Positions 55,935-64,000 of a stretch of 64,000 nt of DNA are shown here, piece after piece. Position 1 is the first letter of the stretch, and each line of letters starts with the position of its first letter. Below the pieces are notes generated by a model that searched no databases, was not told the DNA's origin, and saw only the letters and a program-made list of their open reading frames with translations. Position numbers and translations under genes: made by a program. The stretch spans positions 62,001 through 126,000 of the forward strand of contig NZ_JAMXFC010000015.1 in NCBI RefSeq assembly GCF_025370755.1. The letters run 5' to 3'. The DNA comes from Laspinema sp. D2d. Its GTDB lineage: Bacteria; Cyanobacteriota; Cyanobacteriia; Cyanobacteriales; Laspinemataceae.

Positions 55935-57452
55935 TTAGCAGCGTTCCAATCGCGTCAACAACACTACAATTTCATCGATCGCCGTTCTCAATATGGCCGA
56001 GGATTGGTCCGATTGATTAATGAGAATACTAAACAATAAAGTATTATACTTTGAGTTGGAAACATACCCTGATAAACTAGATACCCCCGTTAACGTACCC
56101 GTTTTGGCCCGGACCATTTGTGCTGCGGGGGTATCCCGAAATCGCGTGCGCAATGTGCCACTCACACCCGCTAAGGGTAATGCCTCCCGGTAAATGTCAA
56201 AATAGGGAGAACCCGCCATTCCTCGCAGGGTTTGTACCAGGGCTTCAGGACTCACCAAATTCCGGCGAGAGAGTCCGGAAGCATCCACTAAATCGTAACT
56301 GGTCGGATCGACTCCCAATTCAGTTAAAGCGGCTTTGAGCACTTGTAAACCCGCCTCCCGAGTCTCTTCGGGCAAAGGATTATTCCCTTTGCCTTGGGGA
56401 TTTGCCCCAAGCGATCGCAACAAGACTTCTGTATAAAGATTGTTGCTTTTTTGCAAAACTTCGACGGTCATTTCAGACAAGGGAGGTGAGACGATCGCCG
56501 TTAATTCTTGCTGATTCGGCATATCTTTAAACTGGTCACTCACTATCTCCCGTCCCGTGGTAATTCCCACCCCATTCAACGCTTGGCGGAAATATCCTAA
56601 AAAGTTTTCCGCCGGTTCCGCGACAGAAATGGAAACCTCTTCTGCGGGTGCGCCGACTTGCAACTGACCCGAAACTCGCACAAGTGGTCTGCTAAACTCT
56701 CTCCCTACTGCCAAAAATTCCGGCGAATCCGTTGAAACCGTCCGGGACCGATTCTCCACCTGCCATCGGGTTTGTTCCGTGGGATTCGCCCAAGTGACTG
56801 ACAACGGTTGTCCTAATCCCTGGGGAGTTAAGGTAAAATCCACGCTATTTTGATTAAAAATTAGACTGTTGACAGGTGCACCATATCCCGCCTGGACATC
56901 TTCCCATTCCCAGTTAGGATGGACGGGAGACCCGATGAAATAACTATCTTCCCCAATCAGTTCGCCAATTTGCCGGATGCCTTGTTGCTGCAATTGTTGG
57001 GCGATCGCCTCTAACTGAGTTTTCCCAATCGTCGGGTCACCCCGTCCCACAATCCGCAGAGAGTCGATGCGGTCCCCAGTTGGATTAGAACCATAAACCG
57101 AAGTGCGAATCTGAAAGTCCGGACCGAGATGATGTAATGCTGCCGCACTTGTGAGCAATTTGGCATTAGAGGCGGGAATGAAAAACTGTTCAGAATCGCG
57201 ACGGTAAAGGGTGCGATCGCCTCCCCCATCTAACGTTTCTACTAAAATCCCCCACCTCGCGCGCCGCAATTCAGGACGATTGATAATCCCGGCGATCGTC
57301 GGTTCCAACTGGGACTGACAAAAGCGCGGAGGTGCAGGGGGTGAGGTTTGTCCCTTCACCGGAGACGGTAAACTGACCAATGTCAGCGTTAACAACAGCA
57401 GATTCAGCGATTTCAGGGATTTGTAAAAGCGATCGCGACTCAATCTCAACAT
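55935..57452 (-). CDS. dacB: D-alanyl-D-alanine carboxypeptidase/endopeptidase (PBP4 type)
   Basis: 505 residues from ATG 57452. A GTG 18 codons upstream is less likely because its Shine-Dalgarno touches the start. An N-terminal signal or anchor (SLNLLLLTLTLVSLPSPVKG) indicates a periplasmic location. The class C PBP motifs are SNAK in FIPASNAKLLTSAAALHHLGP (near 95-115; active Ser), SGLSRRN and KTGTLTGVSSLSGYV near 450. It trims or hydrolyses peptidoglycan stem peptides. The long insert between the first two motifs is typical of PBP4. Confidence 0.92.
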   Translation of the reverse strand: MLRLSRDRFYKSLKSLNLLLLTLTLVSLPSPVKGQTSPPAPPRFCQSQLEPTIAGIINRPELRRARWGILVETLDGGGDRTLYRRDSEQFFIPASNAKLLTSAAALHHLGPDFQIRTSVYGSNPTGDRIDSLRIVGRGDPTIGKTQLEAIAQQLQQQGIRQIGELIGEDSYFIGSPVHPNWEWEDVQAGYGAPVNSLIFNQNSVDFTLTPQGLGQPLSVTWANPTEQTRWQVENRSRTVSTDSPEFLAVGREFSRPLVRVSGQLQVGAPAEEVSISVAEPAENFLGYFRQALNGVGITTGREIVSDQFKDMPNQQELTAIVSPPLSEMTVEVLQKSNNLYTEVLLRSLGANPQGKGNNPLPEETREAGLQVLKAALTELGVDPTSYDLVDASGLSRRNLVSPEALVQTLRGMAGSPYFDIYREALPLAGVSGTLRTRFRDTPAAQMVRAKTGTLTGVSSLSGYVSNSKYNTLLFSILINQSDQSSAILRTAIDEIVVLLTRLERC

Positions 57453-57863
57453 AAGCACAAACCACAGTCCAAATAAACAACAGTGAATCCTCGGAAAAGC
57501 GCTCACTCCCAGGAAAAAGCGCCCCTTCCCTTAAAATTCAAACGCCGGGGTATTCACCCGGTTTAAACCGCAATCCGGGAGACCCCCCATAAACGCAAGC
57601 CCCAATCCCCACCTAATCACCAACCTCGGTTAAAACCCAACCCAACTTCGCTACCCCCCAAGCATTTTACCAGTTCCTCTTCGTTCGGAGTAACCCCTTC
57701 CCTCGTTAACCTCATTACCCCTCCCTACAGGTGCGGGAATTTACACTCACCCCATACACAAAACCGAACTTAACCCTCCCCTTAACTTAGATATATTTAT
57801 TTCAGAAAGAGGTAAGCGATTCATACCTCAACCTAACATCAATTCTTGAGGAGGCAACCTATT
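57453..57863. other. Divergent spacer dacB / hsp20
   Basis: Contains the hsp20 promoter and leader. No CIRCE element (TTAGCACTC-N9-GAGTGCTAA) is present. The leader region with competing hairpins is listed separately. Confidence 0.4.
57809..57854 (+). promoter_or_regulatory. Candidate RNA thermometer in the hsp20 leader
   Basis: CCTCAA (57826-57831) pairs with TTGAGG (57846-57851), covering the first part of the Shine-Dalgarno GAGGAGG (57848-57854). TACCTC (57824-57829) overlaps that strand and can instead pair with GAGGTA (57809-57814). Two mutually exclusive hairpins, one hiding the ribosome-binding site, fit a temperature-controlled switch like the Synechocystis hsp17 leader. Stems are only 6 bp, so this is a hypothesis. 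Confidence 0.45.
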
Positions 57864-58304
57864 ATGGCACTCATTCGTTACTCCCCTTTTCGGGAAATTG
57901 ACACCCTGCAACGGGAAATGAACCGCTTATTTGATACCATTTCTTCTTCCCCGGAAACTGAAAATAGCGGACTAACCTTCGTTCCTCCTGCCGAAATTTC
58001 CGAAACCAGCGATGCCATTCAATTAAAACTAGAAATTCCCGGCATGGAACCCGAGAACTTTGATGTGCAAGTCACTGCTGAATCTGTGGCAATTAGTGGA
58101 GAACGCCGGTCCCAAACCATCACCGAACAACAAGGCATGACCCGCAGTGAATTTCGCTATGGTCAATTCCGCCGCGTCATTCCCCTCCCCGCCCGGGTGA
58201 AAAATACCGAAGTGCAGGCGGAATACAAAAATGGCATTCTTCAGCTCAATTTGCCTAAAGCAGAAGAAGAGAAAAATAAAGTCGTGAAAGTGAACATTGG
58301 CTAA
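57864..58304 (+). CDS. Small heat-shock protein, Hsp20/alpha-crystallin
   Basis: 146 residues from ATG 57864, with GAGGAGG 9 nt upstream; a TTG six codons earlier is inside the Shine-Dalgarno. The N-terminus MALIRYSPFREIDTLQREMNRLFD leads into the alpha-crystallin domain (about 45-135: PPAEISETSDAIQLKLEIPGMEPENFDVQV through YGQFRRVIPLPARVKN) and a C-terminal LNLPKAEEE segment. It is an ATP-independent chaperone that forms oligomers and protects membranes and proteins under heat. Regulation may be post-transcriptional (see the leader). Confidence 0.94.
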   Translation: MALIRYSPFREIDTLQREMNRLFDTISSSPETENSGLTFVPPAEISETSDAIQLKLEIPGMEPENFDVQVTAESVAISGERRSQTITEQQGMTRSEFRYGQFRRVIPLPARVKNTEVQAEYKNGILQLNLPKAEEEKNKVVKVNIG

Positions 58305-58811
58305 AGTGAGTCGAGGGGTTTGACCTTAATCAGTTCTAACCCCCTAAGCCTCCAGTAAGGTCACGGTAATTAACCCATTGGATTGACCCGATCTCTGCTA
58401 ATTAGCAATCCAGTCATCATAGAAATCCAGTTTCTGGCCTTCAGGATTTTCTCAGATAACAATTCATTGGGTTTGAAGGGAACGCTTTTGAAACAAATCT
58501 CTGATCATCCGAACAATCTAATAGGGTGGATACAGGAAAGATTAGAAACCGGGTTTCTGTACCCGAACTCTGGATAAAAGCCAAAAATAAGGGCCGAAAA
58601 CCCCGTTTCTTGTCCTCTGTCTGCAATAGGTAAGCAACTTTCTGGCAGGGTTTAGGTTAACCCCAAAACGTTCCGGAATTGAGTAATCTATCTTCAGAGG
58701 ATTGTGAGTGCAGCCGAGTTCGATATACTGTGGAATCAGGGGAGTGTGATGGGGTAACCCGTCGCCTCCTCGATTTTCGCTAAACTCTACGGACGGATAT
58801 AAATAATAACG
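58305..58811. repeat. Spacer with the third pair of ACCGGGTTTCT repeats
   Basis: AGAAACCGGGTTTCTGTACC (58541-58560) and GAAAACCCCGTTTCTTGTCC (58597-58616) repeat the motif seen near 28.2 and 36.9 kb. No gene recognised. Confidence 0.6.
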
Positions 58812-60026
58812 ATGTCTTTTTCTAAACTTTGTGCGAATGGGCGAACCCTTATCACTTATTTATTAATGGGGATTTGGAGTGCGATCGCCTGGTTGAACCC
58901 CCTGGGGTCTGTCTCTGCGGCAGCAACCCCCCTCTCTGCGGTGGATTCCCTCCCCGCTAACCCGGTAACGGTGGCCCTCCAACCTAAGCAAAACCTGGGA
59001 AGCGTCGGCAACTTTGTCACCGCAGCGGTTGATCTCGTCGGACCTTCCGTGGTCCGCCTAGATACTGAACGGACAATCACCCGTCGGGATGACCCCTTTT
59101 TTAATGATTCCTTGTTCCGAGAGTTTTTCGGACCAGATGTGCCAGTTCCCCAGCAAGAAGAACTGTTGCGGGGTCAGGGTTCGGGTTTCATTATCGACGG
59201 TGACGGGTTAATTCTCACTAATGCTCATGTCGTCAGTGATGCCGATCGCGTCACGGTCACCTTAAAAGATGGTCGCACATTTGAGGGGGAAGTGCGCGGA
59301 ACGGATGCCGTTACCGATTTAGCAGTGGTCAAGATTGATGACCCCGGAGAACAATTACCCGTAGCACCTTTGGGAGATTCCTCACAAGTGCGAGTAGGAG
59401 ATTGGGCGATCGCTGTCGGTAATCCATTTGGGTTAGATAATACGGTCACATTAGGGATTATTAGCACTTTAGAGCGATCGTCCTCCCAAGTCGGTATCCC
59501 CGATAAACGCGTAGACTTCTTACAAACCGACGCCGCCATCAATCCCGGCAACTCTGGCGGTCCTCTATTGAACGATCGCGGTCAAGTCATTGGTATAAAC
59601 ACCGCCATTCGTCCCAACGCCAGAGGGATTGGGTTTGCTATTCCCATCAACAAAGCTAAAGCCCTCACCGATATATTAGCCAAAGGTGAGACGGTTGCTC
59701 ATCCCTTTATTGGGATTCAGATGGTCACCTTAACCCCGGATCTAGCGCGCCAAAACAATCAGGACCGTAATTCTAACTTAATCGTCCCAGAAATCAATGG
59801 CGTGTTAGTGATGCGAGTCTTGCGAGATTCCCCCGCAGAAGCCGCTAGATTGCGCCTTGGGGATGCGATCGTTGCCGTAGATGGCACCCCCATCACCAGC
59901 GCAGATCAATTGCAGCGCATCGTCGAAAATAGCGGCGTCAATCGCGACCTCCGTCTCACCGTTCAACGGGGCCCCCAAACCCTAGAACTCACCGTAAGAA
60001 CCGCTCAATTGAGCAATACTCAGTGA
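58812..60026 (+). CDS. HtrA/Deg-family trypsin-like serine protease
   Basis: 404 residues. Signal-like N-terminus (LITYLLMGIWSAIAWLNPLG, about 13-33). The protease domain has the triad His139 (ILTNAHVV), Asp169 (AVTDLAVVKID) and Ser248 (NPGNSGGPL). One PDZ domain follows (about 300-395; NGVLVMRVLRDSPAEAARLRLGDAIVAVDG). Cyanobacterial HhoA, HhoB and HtrA share this plan; the exact orthologue cannot be set by eye. It is probably periplasmic or lumenal quality control, and its position downstream of hsp20 fits a stress-response cluster, though the gap is 507 bp. Confidence 0.93.
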   Translation: MSFSKLCANGRTLITYLLMGIWSAIAWLNPLGSVSAAATPLSAVDSLPANPVTVALQPKQNLGSVGNFVTAAVDLVGPSVVRLDTERTITRRDDPFFNDSLFREFFGPDVPVPQQEELLRGQGSGFIIDGDGLILTNAHVVSDADRVTVTLKDGRTFEGEVRGTDAVTDLAVVKIDDPGEQLPVAPLGDSSQVRVGDWAIAVGNPFGLDNTVTLGIISTLERSSSQVGIPDKRVDFLQTDAAINPGNSGGPLLNDRGQVIGINTAIRPNARGIGFAIPINKAKALTDILAKGETVAHPFIGIQMVTLTPDLARQNNQDRNSNLIVPEINGVLVMRVLRDSPAEAARLRLGDAIVAVDGTPITSADQLQRIVENSGVNRDLRLTVQRGPQTLELTVRTAQLSNTQ

Positions 60027-60100
60027 GAATGGGGTCTGGGGTGAGGCAATTTCCCTGAAGTCCCTGGATTGCATCCATTACCCCCCCGAGTTCCTTTCTG

Positions 60101-60142
60101 ATTCTGTTGGCGAATTACGCCCTAGCGTTGCGCCAACAGAAT
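60101..60142 (+). terminator. 12-bp perfect hairpin after the HtrA gene
   Basis: ATTCTGTTGGCG (60101-60112) pairs exactly with CGCCAACAGAAT (60131-60142), loop 18 nt, followed by CTTTACG. Hairpins with the GTTGGCG...CGCCAAC arms recur in cyanobacterial spacers, so it may be a dispersed repeat also serving as a terminator. Confidence 0.5.
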
Positions 60143-60180
60143 CTTTACGTTAGGCATCCTGAAAACCCATAAAAACAGCT

Positions 60181-60609
60181 TCAGTTTTTAGGTATAAATG
60201 CCCGTTCAAAAAATTGCTTTCGATAACGTCTATAAACATCAAAATCACTATCCAAAGTAGCAATAGCCGGAATATTCAGCCGTTCTGAAATAGCAATTAG
60301 AGACAAATCCGCAAAATCTCCCGGCAAATCTGCATACTGCTGATTCAGTTGAGCAATCCGCGAAAAATCTTCAGGAATCAATTGGATGCATTCATAAAGT
60401 TCTGTAGCCAGATCCTGAAGAAACTCATTTTGGGTACGCCAATCTTGACTAAGTAGCCACATAACCTCAGTAGCACAACTCACTGTAGTGACTAGATGAC
60501 TTGTACATCTTTCAAAGAAGACTCTGACCTGCTGATGATAGAAATCTGTGGAACTGTAGTAAGCCACTAAAATTCCACTATCTACAATAATTAGGGGATG
60601 ATAAGTCAT
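60181..60609 (-). CDS. PIN-domain toxin (VapC-like)
   Basis: 142 residues. Acidic residues of the PIN active site are present: IIVDSGILVAYY (Asp10), ATEVMWLL (Glu near 46), YADLPGDFADLSLIAISERLNIP with Asp residues near 97 and 100, and ATLDSDFDVYRRY (about 118-130). Expected to cleave RNA (often tRNA or rRNA) when not held by its antitoxin. Its ATG overlaps the antitoxin stop by one nucleotide (TAATG), the classic coupled layout with the antitoxin first. Confidence 0.85.
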   Translation of the reverse strand: MTYHPLIIVDSGILVAYYSSTDFYHQQVRVFFERCTSHLVTTVSCATEVMWLLSQDWRTQNEFLQDLATELYECIQLIPEDFSRIAQLNQQYADLPGDFADLSLIAISERLNIPAIATLDSDFDVYRRYRKQFFERAFIPKN

Positions 60610-60875
60610 TATGAATGATGTTGGGAATGCTGGTTCTCCAAATAATTAGCAATTGCTTTTTTTCGATTAGCCCGTTCTGATAAACCAGGCGGCGCATTCT
60701 CTAACAGATGTTCAGGATGTCCCCCCCGTCTTTGGACAATAGTTTGGCGGGGTTGTAAACTCAACCAGCGTTCTTTAACCAAGCGTTTAATCAATTCATC
60801 GCTGGTAATTTTTTCCGTTGCCAAAATTTCCACTAAACAGGCTTCCGTTTCTTGATCGAGTTCTATATTCAGCAT
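60609..60875 (-). CDS. Antitoxin of the PIN toxin, DNA-binding type
   Basis: 88 residues. A short strand and helix pair at the start (MLNIELDQETEACLVEILA, then EKITSDELIKRLVKERW) looks like a ribbon-helix-helix/CopG dimer domain. The basic, disordered tail (about 45-88) with EHLLENAPPGLSERANRKKAIANYL would wrap the toxin. It should autorepress the operon and neutralise the PIN nuclease. The family assignment is from layout and context more than from diagnostic motifs. Confidence 0.75.
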   Translation of the reverse strand: MLNIELDQETEACLVEILATEKITSDELIKRLVKERWLSLQPRQTIVQRRGGHPEHLLENAPPGLSERANRKKAIANYLENQHSQHHS

Positions 60876-60960
60876 GAATCCCTCTGATTTATGATTAATC
60901 TCTAATTATACCTGATTTACGCAAACTCCTACCCCCGATTAGAAAGTCTTCCATCTAAAA

Positions 60961-61284
60961 TCAATAAACTGTTTTCTGTTCGTTTCCCCATCCCTCTTGA
61001 GGGGTGACCGTTCCCTCAAGCTCAGGAACTCGTTTTACTCGAAAAACAATCCGCTCTTTCATCCTCCCGACTCCTTCAGTATCAAAACAGTAAAAGCCGA
61101 TAATAATCCCCCCAAAAAATGCCGGTTCTTTTTGACCCCGGTGGAGATAAAACTCACAGTCTATGAGTTCAAATGCTTTTTGACGTCTAACCGACCAATA
61201 TCCGGTTTCCCACTCATCTCGCTCTGGGCAAACAGGGGTTAAGTTGTTGACGTGTTCTCGCTCAAGCAAATGAATTACTTTCAT
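60961..61284 (-). CDS. Hypothetical protein, 107 residues
   Basis: No family recognised. Begins MKVIHLLEREHVNNLTPVCPERDEWETGYWSVRRQKAFEL; the middle (EFYLHRGQKEPAFFGGIIIGFY) looks like beta strands, and the end is charged. No signal peptide or membrane segment. Similar proteins of this shape occur in cyanobacteria near toxin-antitoxin loci in my recollection, but no function is known. It ends 86 bp before the antitoxin start and is on the same strand, so it is upstream of, or independent from, that operon. Confidence 0.6.
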   Translation of the reverse strand: MKVIHLLEREHVNNLTPVCPERDEWETGYWSVRRQKAFELIDCEFYLHRGQKEPAFFGGIIIGFYCFDTEGVGRMKERIVFRVKRVPELEGTVTPQEGWGNEQKTVY

Positions 61285-61398
61285 GATTGACTACCTTCAG
61301 TTTAGTTAAATTATTGGGGAAATCCCCTGAAAATATTATAGCATATTTTAGACTAAATTTAGCTAAAAATAGGAAAGTTGGCAGGGGCTGGACTGGCA

Positions 61399-62268
61399 CT
61401 ACAGCACTCCGATATCTTGCAAACAGCGCCGAGTTATCTCAAGTCTAGCCGGTCCATCTTCGGGCTGGTTAATATCAATATTAGTTGCAAAAAAATAAAC
61501 ATTATCTTGGGTTTCTACATAGCCCACAAACCAGCCAATATTTTGGAGTGATTCATTGCCAAATCCAAACCAACCCGTTTTAGCTCGAATGGTGTAGTCG
61601 GGAGTTTGTTCATAAATCATAATCTCTTTGACAACGGTAAGGGTCTGCTCAGAAAAGGGTAAATCATTTTCGTAGAGACGGCGCAGAAATTGCACTTGCT
61701 GTTGGGGGGTGATTTGGAGGTTTCCCTGTAGCCAAAATTGGTCTATTTCCTCCGGTGTGCCAATGTTTTGATTGCCGTAACCGACTTGGGTTATCCATTG
61801 CTGCATTCGGTCATATCCGATGCGGCGCGCTAACACTTGATAAAACCAGACGGCAGAGAGTTTAAATGCTTCTCTCAGATTCAAGTCTCGATTCCAGGTG
61901 GGAATTGCTCTAGGAATTCCATCCCAGGTTAACACTGCTAGTTCATTAGAAATAACGCCGGTTTCTAGGGCAATGAGAGAATTGAGGATTTTAAAGGTAG
62001 AGGCGGTTGGGAAGGCGGTTTGATTGCGTTGGGGGTTATGTTGCCAGAGGCGATCGCCATTTAATTCCGCAATGATTATTGAACCTTCAACCCCTAACTC
62101 TTGGAAATGTTGCCCACAGTTCAAGTTCTGGGCAATCTCTTCAGAGACTGGAGTCTCACCCCCGGAATTGGAACGGCTTGATGCAAGTTTGATGGGTGGT
62201 AATAAGGAAAAAAATAGACAACCCAACGAAACAATAATGATTGTCTTAAAATGAAATATGCGCTTCAT
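61399..62268 (-). CDS. Class D (OXA-type) beta-lactamase
   Basis: 289 residues with a signal peptide (MKRIFHFKTIIIVSLGCLFF, then SLLPP). All class D motifs are in order: S90-T-F-K93 (Lys normally carbamylated), S138-A-V140, Y164-G-N166, W179 in QFWLQG, and K230-T-G-W. It opens beta-lactam rings by an acyl-serine mechanism in the periplasm. The substrate range cannot be predicted by eye. It could be an intrinsic chromosomal gene; no integron or insertion sequence adjoins it. The Shine-Dalgarno is weak. Confidence 0.92.
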   Translation of the reverse strand: MKRIFHFKTIIIVSLGCLFFSLLPPIKLASSRSNSGGETPVSEEIAQNLNCGQHFQELGVEGSIIIAELNGDRLWQHNPQRNQTAFPTASTFKILNSLIALETGVISNELAVLTWDGIPRAIPTWNRDLNLREAFKLSAVWFYQVLARRIGYDRMQQWITQVGYGNQNIGTPEEIDQFWLQGNLQITPQQQVQFLRRLYENDLPFSEQTLTVVKEIMIYEQTPDYTIRAKTGWFGFGNESLQNIGWFVGYVETQDNVYFFATNIDINQPEDGPARLEITRRCLQDIGVL

Positions 62269-62321
62269 GATTTGAGGGAATTTAATGAAATTATCGAGAT
62301 GAAGGTATATTGGAGTGCATA

Positions 62322-62367
62322 AAGCCTACGGTATAGCTTCGCTTAACGCGTAACGTGCCGTAGGCTT
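62322..62367. repeat. Inverted repeat AAGCCTACGG / CCGTAGGCTT
   Basis: Arms at 62322-62331 and 62358-62367 pair perfectly over 10 bp with a 26-nt interior that includes TAACGCGTAACG. It looks like a dispersed cyanobacterial hairpin repeat, between the beta-lactamase and acnB. Confidence 0.6.
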
Positions 62368-62395
62368 CAGATCGGGTTCGATATCCTTTATGTGA

Positions 62396-62433
62396 GACTG
62401 ACTTAAAGCGCTATATAGCACTTTAAGTCAGTC
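62396..62433. repeat. 38-bp near-perfect palindrome after acnB
   Basis: GACTGACTTAAAGCGCTAT (62396-62414) and ATAGCACTTTAAGTCAGTC (62415-62433) are reverse complements with one mismatch and no loop. It is 17 bp past the acnB stop and can act as a terminator stem or a protein site. No T-run follows, so intrinsic termination is unsure. Confidence 0.75.
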
Positions 62434-62450
62434 AAGTATAGATTTACGAG

Positions 62451-64000
62451 TTATTTCCCTGCGGCGACAGGCATTCCCAAAATATCCTCAATTCTGGGCA
62501 ACTCTTCCAACGGGATAACTCGACCTTCATCCTCAAATCCTTGGATTTGGTCAAAGTTCAAATACCGATACAAATCATCTGCAAAAGGATTAATTTTCTC
62601 GGTGACAATTGCTTGGTATTCTTCCACTGTGGGAATCCGTCCGAGTAAGGCACAAACTGCGGCTAATTCTGCTGAACCGAGATACACTCGCGCATCTTTA
62701 CCCATGCGATTATTGAAGTTGCGCGTTGAGGTGGAAAACACGGTTGCTCCATCCTCAACTCGGGCTTGGTTACCCATGCAAAGGCTACAACCGGGCATTT
62801 CCGTCCGGGCATTGGCGGCTTCAAAAATGTCGTAAATGCCCTCGGCTTTTAACTGTTCTTCGTCCATGCGGGTGGGAGGACAAATCCATAAGCGAACTTT
62901 GACTAATCCTGCCCCTTCTAAGACTTTGGCAGCAGCGCGATAATGACCGATATTGGTCATGCAGGAACCGATGAAGACTTCATCAATTTTATCTCCGGCA
63001 CATTCGGACATTAATTTAATGTTGTCGGGGTCATTGGGTGCGGCGACAATGGGTTCTTTAATCTCGTTCAAGTCGATTTCTAGGGTTTCCACATACTCGG
63101 CATCGGCATCCGCAGACATGAGTTTTGGATTCTCTAACCATTGCTCCATTTTAGCGACCCGGCGTAGGATGGTGCGCGGATCTTGATAGCCTCGGGCGGC
63201 CATATTTTTTAACAGCGTCACGTTCGATCGCAGGTATTCGGCGACGGTTTCCTCACTCAGTTTAATGGTAGAACCGGCACAGGACCGTTCTGCGGTGGCG
63301 TCGGTGAGTTCAAAGGCTTGTTCTACTTTCAAATTTGGTAAGCCTTCCATTTCCATAATCCGCCCAGAGAACACATTCTTTTTGTTCTGTTTCTCGACGG
63401 TGAGCAATCCTTTTTGGATGGCAACATAAGGAATGGCATTGACGATATCCCGCAGGGTAACACCGGGTTGCAATTCCCCTTTAAACCGCACTAATACCGA
63501 TTCCGGCATATCTAAAGGCATGACACCTAAAGCCGCAGCAAAGGCGACTAAGCCGGAACCAGCGGGGAAGGAGATTCCTAGGGGGAAACGGGTGTGAGAG
63601 TCGCCTCCAGTGCCGACGGTATCGGGGAGTAGCATCCGGTTTAGCCAGGAGTGGATGATGCCATCTCCGGGACGTAATGCCACGCCGCCTCGGGTGGAAA
63701 AGAAGTCCGGGAGTTCTTTTTGGGTGGTGATATCCACGGGTTTGGGATAGGCGGCGGTATGACAAAAACTCTGCATGACTAAATCGGCGGAGAAGCCGAG
63801 ACAGGCAAGTTCTTTGAGTTCGTCGCGAGTCATGGGTCCGGTGGTATCCTGGGAACCGACGGTGGTCATGAGGGGCTCGCAGGCGGTTCCCGGACGGACG
63901 CCAGGGATGCCGCAGGCTTCTCCGACCATTTTTTGGGCGAGGGTGAAGCCTTTGCCGGTGTCGGTGGGGATTTCGGGACGGGTGAAGATGGGGCTGATGT
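62451..64000 (-). CDS. acnB: Bifunctional aconitate hydratase 2 / 2-methylisocitrate dehydratase (5' end outside window)
   Basis: TCA-cycle interconversion of citrate and isocitrate. The frame is open to the right edge (...[20 protein letters not shown] before MVGEACG), so about 515 residues of the C-terminal part are visible and the start lies beyond 64000. Characteristic text: [39 protein letters not shown], and the 4Fe-4S cysteines in IGSCMTN and [10 protein letters not shown]. The C-terminus [10 protein letters not shown] is also typical of AcnB. A near-perfect palindrome follows the stop. Confidence 0.94.
   Translation of the reverse strand, partial: ISPIFTRPEIPTDTGKGFTLAQKMVGEACGIPGVRPGTACEPLMTTVGSQDTTGPMTRDELKELACLGFSADLVMQSFCHTAAYPKPVDITTQKELPDFFSTRGGVALRPGDGIIHSWLNRMLLPDTVGTGGDSHTRFPLGISFPAGSGLVAFAAALGVMPLDMPESVLVRFKGELQPGVTLRDIVNAIPYVAIQKGLLTVEKQNKKNVFSGRIMEMEGLPNLKVEQAFELTDATAERSCAGSTIKLSEETVAEYLRSNVTLLKNMAARGYQDPRTILRRVAKMEQWLENPKLMSADADAEYVETLEIDLNEIKEPIVAAPNDPDNIKLMSECAGDKIDEVFIGSCMTNIGHYRAAAKVLEGAGLVKVRLWICPPTRMDEEQLKAEGIYDIFEAANARTEMPGCSLCMGNQARVEDGATVFSTSTRNFNNRMGKDARVYLGSAELAAVCALLGRIPTVEEYQAIVTEKINPFADDLYRYLNFDQIQGFEDEGRVIPLEELPRIEDILGMPVAAGK

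Noticed and set aside
57600-57863. CIRCE operator upstream of hsp20
   Set aside because: No TTAGCACTC-N9-GAGTGCTAA pattern or close variant is present.

Overview
The window is chromosomal DNA from a cyanobacterium, most likely a filamentous Oscillatoriales-type species. The evidence is direct. HIP1 octamers (GCGATCGC) are scattered through genes and spacers. Several genes belong to cyanobacterial or phototroph families: light-dependent protochlorophyllide reductase, the NDH-1 assembly factor CRR6, a photosystem II S4-domain protein, DUF1816, DUF2949, DUF3685 and DUF928 proteins, and very large PAS/GAF histidine kinases. No rRNA, complete tRNA, CRISPR array or intact insertion sequence was found.

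Layout. 1-4.4 kb: 5' part of gyrA (minus), a class II histone-deacetylase-like gene and a DUF262 protein. 4.8-7.8 kb: a CPA2 antiporter fused to two UspA domains, and an HD-domain hydrolase. 8.2-16.5 kb is the most defence-like stretch. It holds a 140-bp MITE-like element, two convergent STAND NTPases (one truncated where its repeat sensor should begin), por, and a compact minus-strand operon ParA ATPase - HEPN protein - Uma2 nuclease. 16.7-24.1 kb: a VIT/vWA protein, small cyanobacterial proteins and a GAF/PAS histidine kinase. 24.3-24.6 kb: a dead MNT/HEPN toxin-antitoxin remnant. 25-36 kb: a secreted pentapeptide-repeat protein, CRR6, a PerR-like Fur regulator, a membrane protein with a 21-bp coding repeat, a DUF3685 protein, a TPR protein and a DUF928 protein. 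36-47 kb: a CHASE2 adenylate cyclase, housekeeping genes (serA, prmA, thioredoxin, epimerase-like) and a minisatellite. 47-58 kb: small cyanobacterial proteins, a CheY-like regulator, a 1722-residue histidine kinase with eight PAS domains, and PBP4-type dacB. 57.8-64 kb: hsp20 with a possible RNA thermometer, an HtrA protease, a PIN toxin-antitoxin pair, a class D beta-lactamase and the 3' part of acnB.

How the genes work together. The window mixes core metabolism with sensing and stress functions and a light accessory load. The best candidate for an undescribed system is the ParA-HEPN-Uma2 operon (13920-16348). It joins an orphan ParA-type ATPase with no ParB to a predicted HEPN ribonuclease by a 17-nt overlap, with a PD-(D/E)XK-type nuclease 22 nt downstream, all in a locally AT-rich patch. 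Its function is inferred. Spacers contain several repeat families: paired AAACCGGGTTTCT palindromes, STRR-like heptamers, long perfect hairpins and a minisatellite flanked by 39-bp direct repeats. All start choices rest on Shine-Dalgarno matches and expected family starts read by eye. No database search was run.
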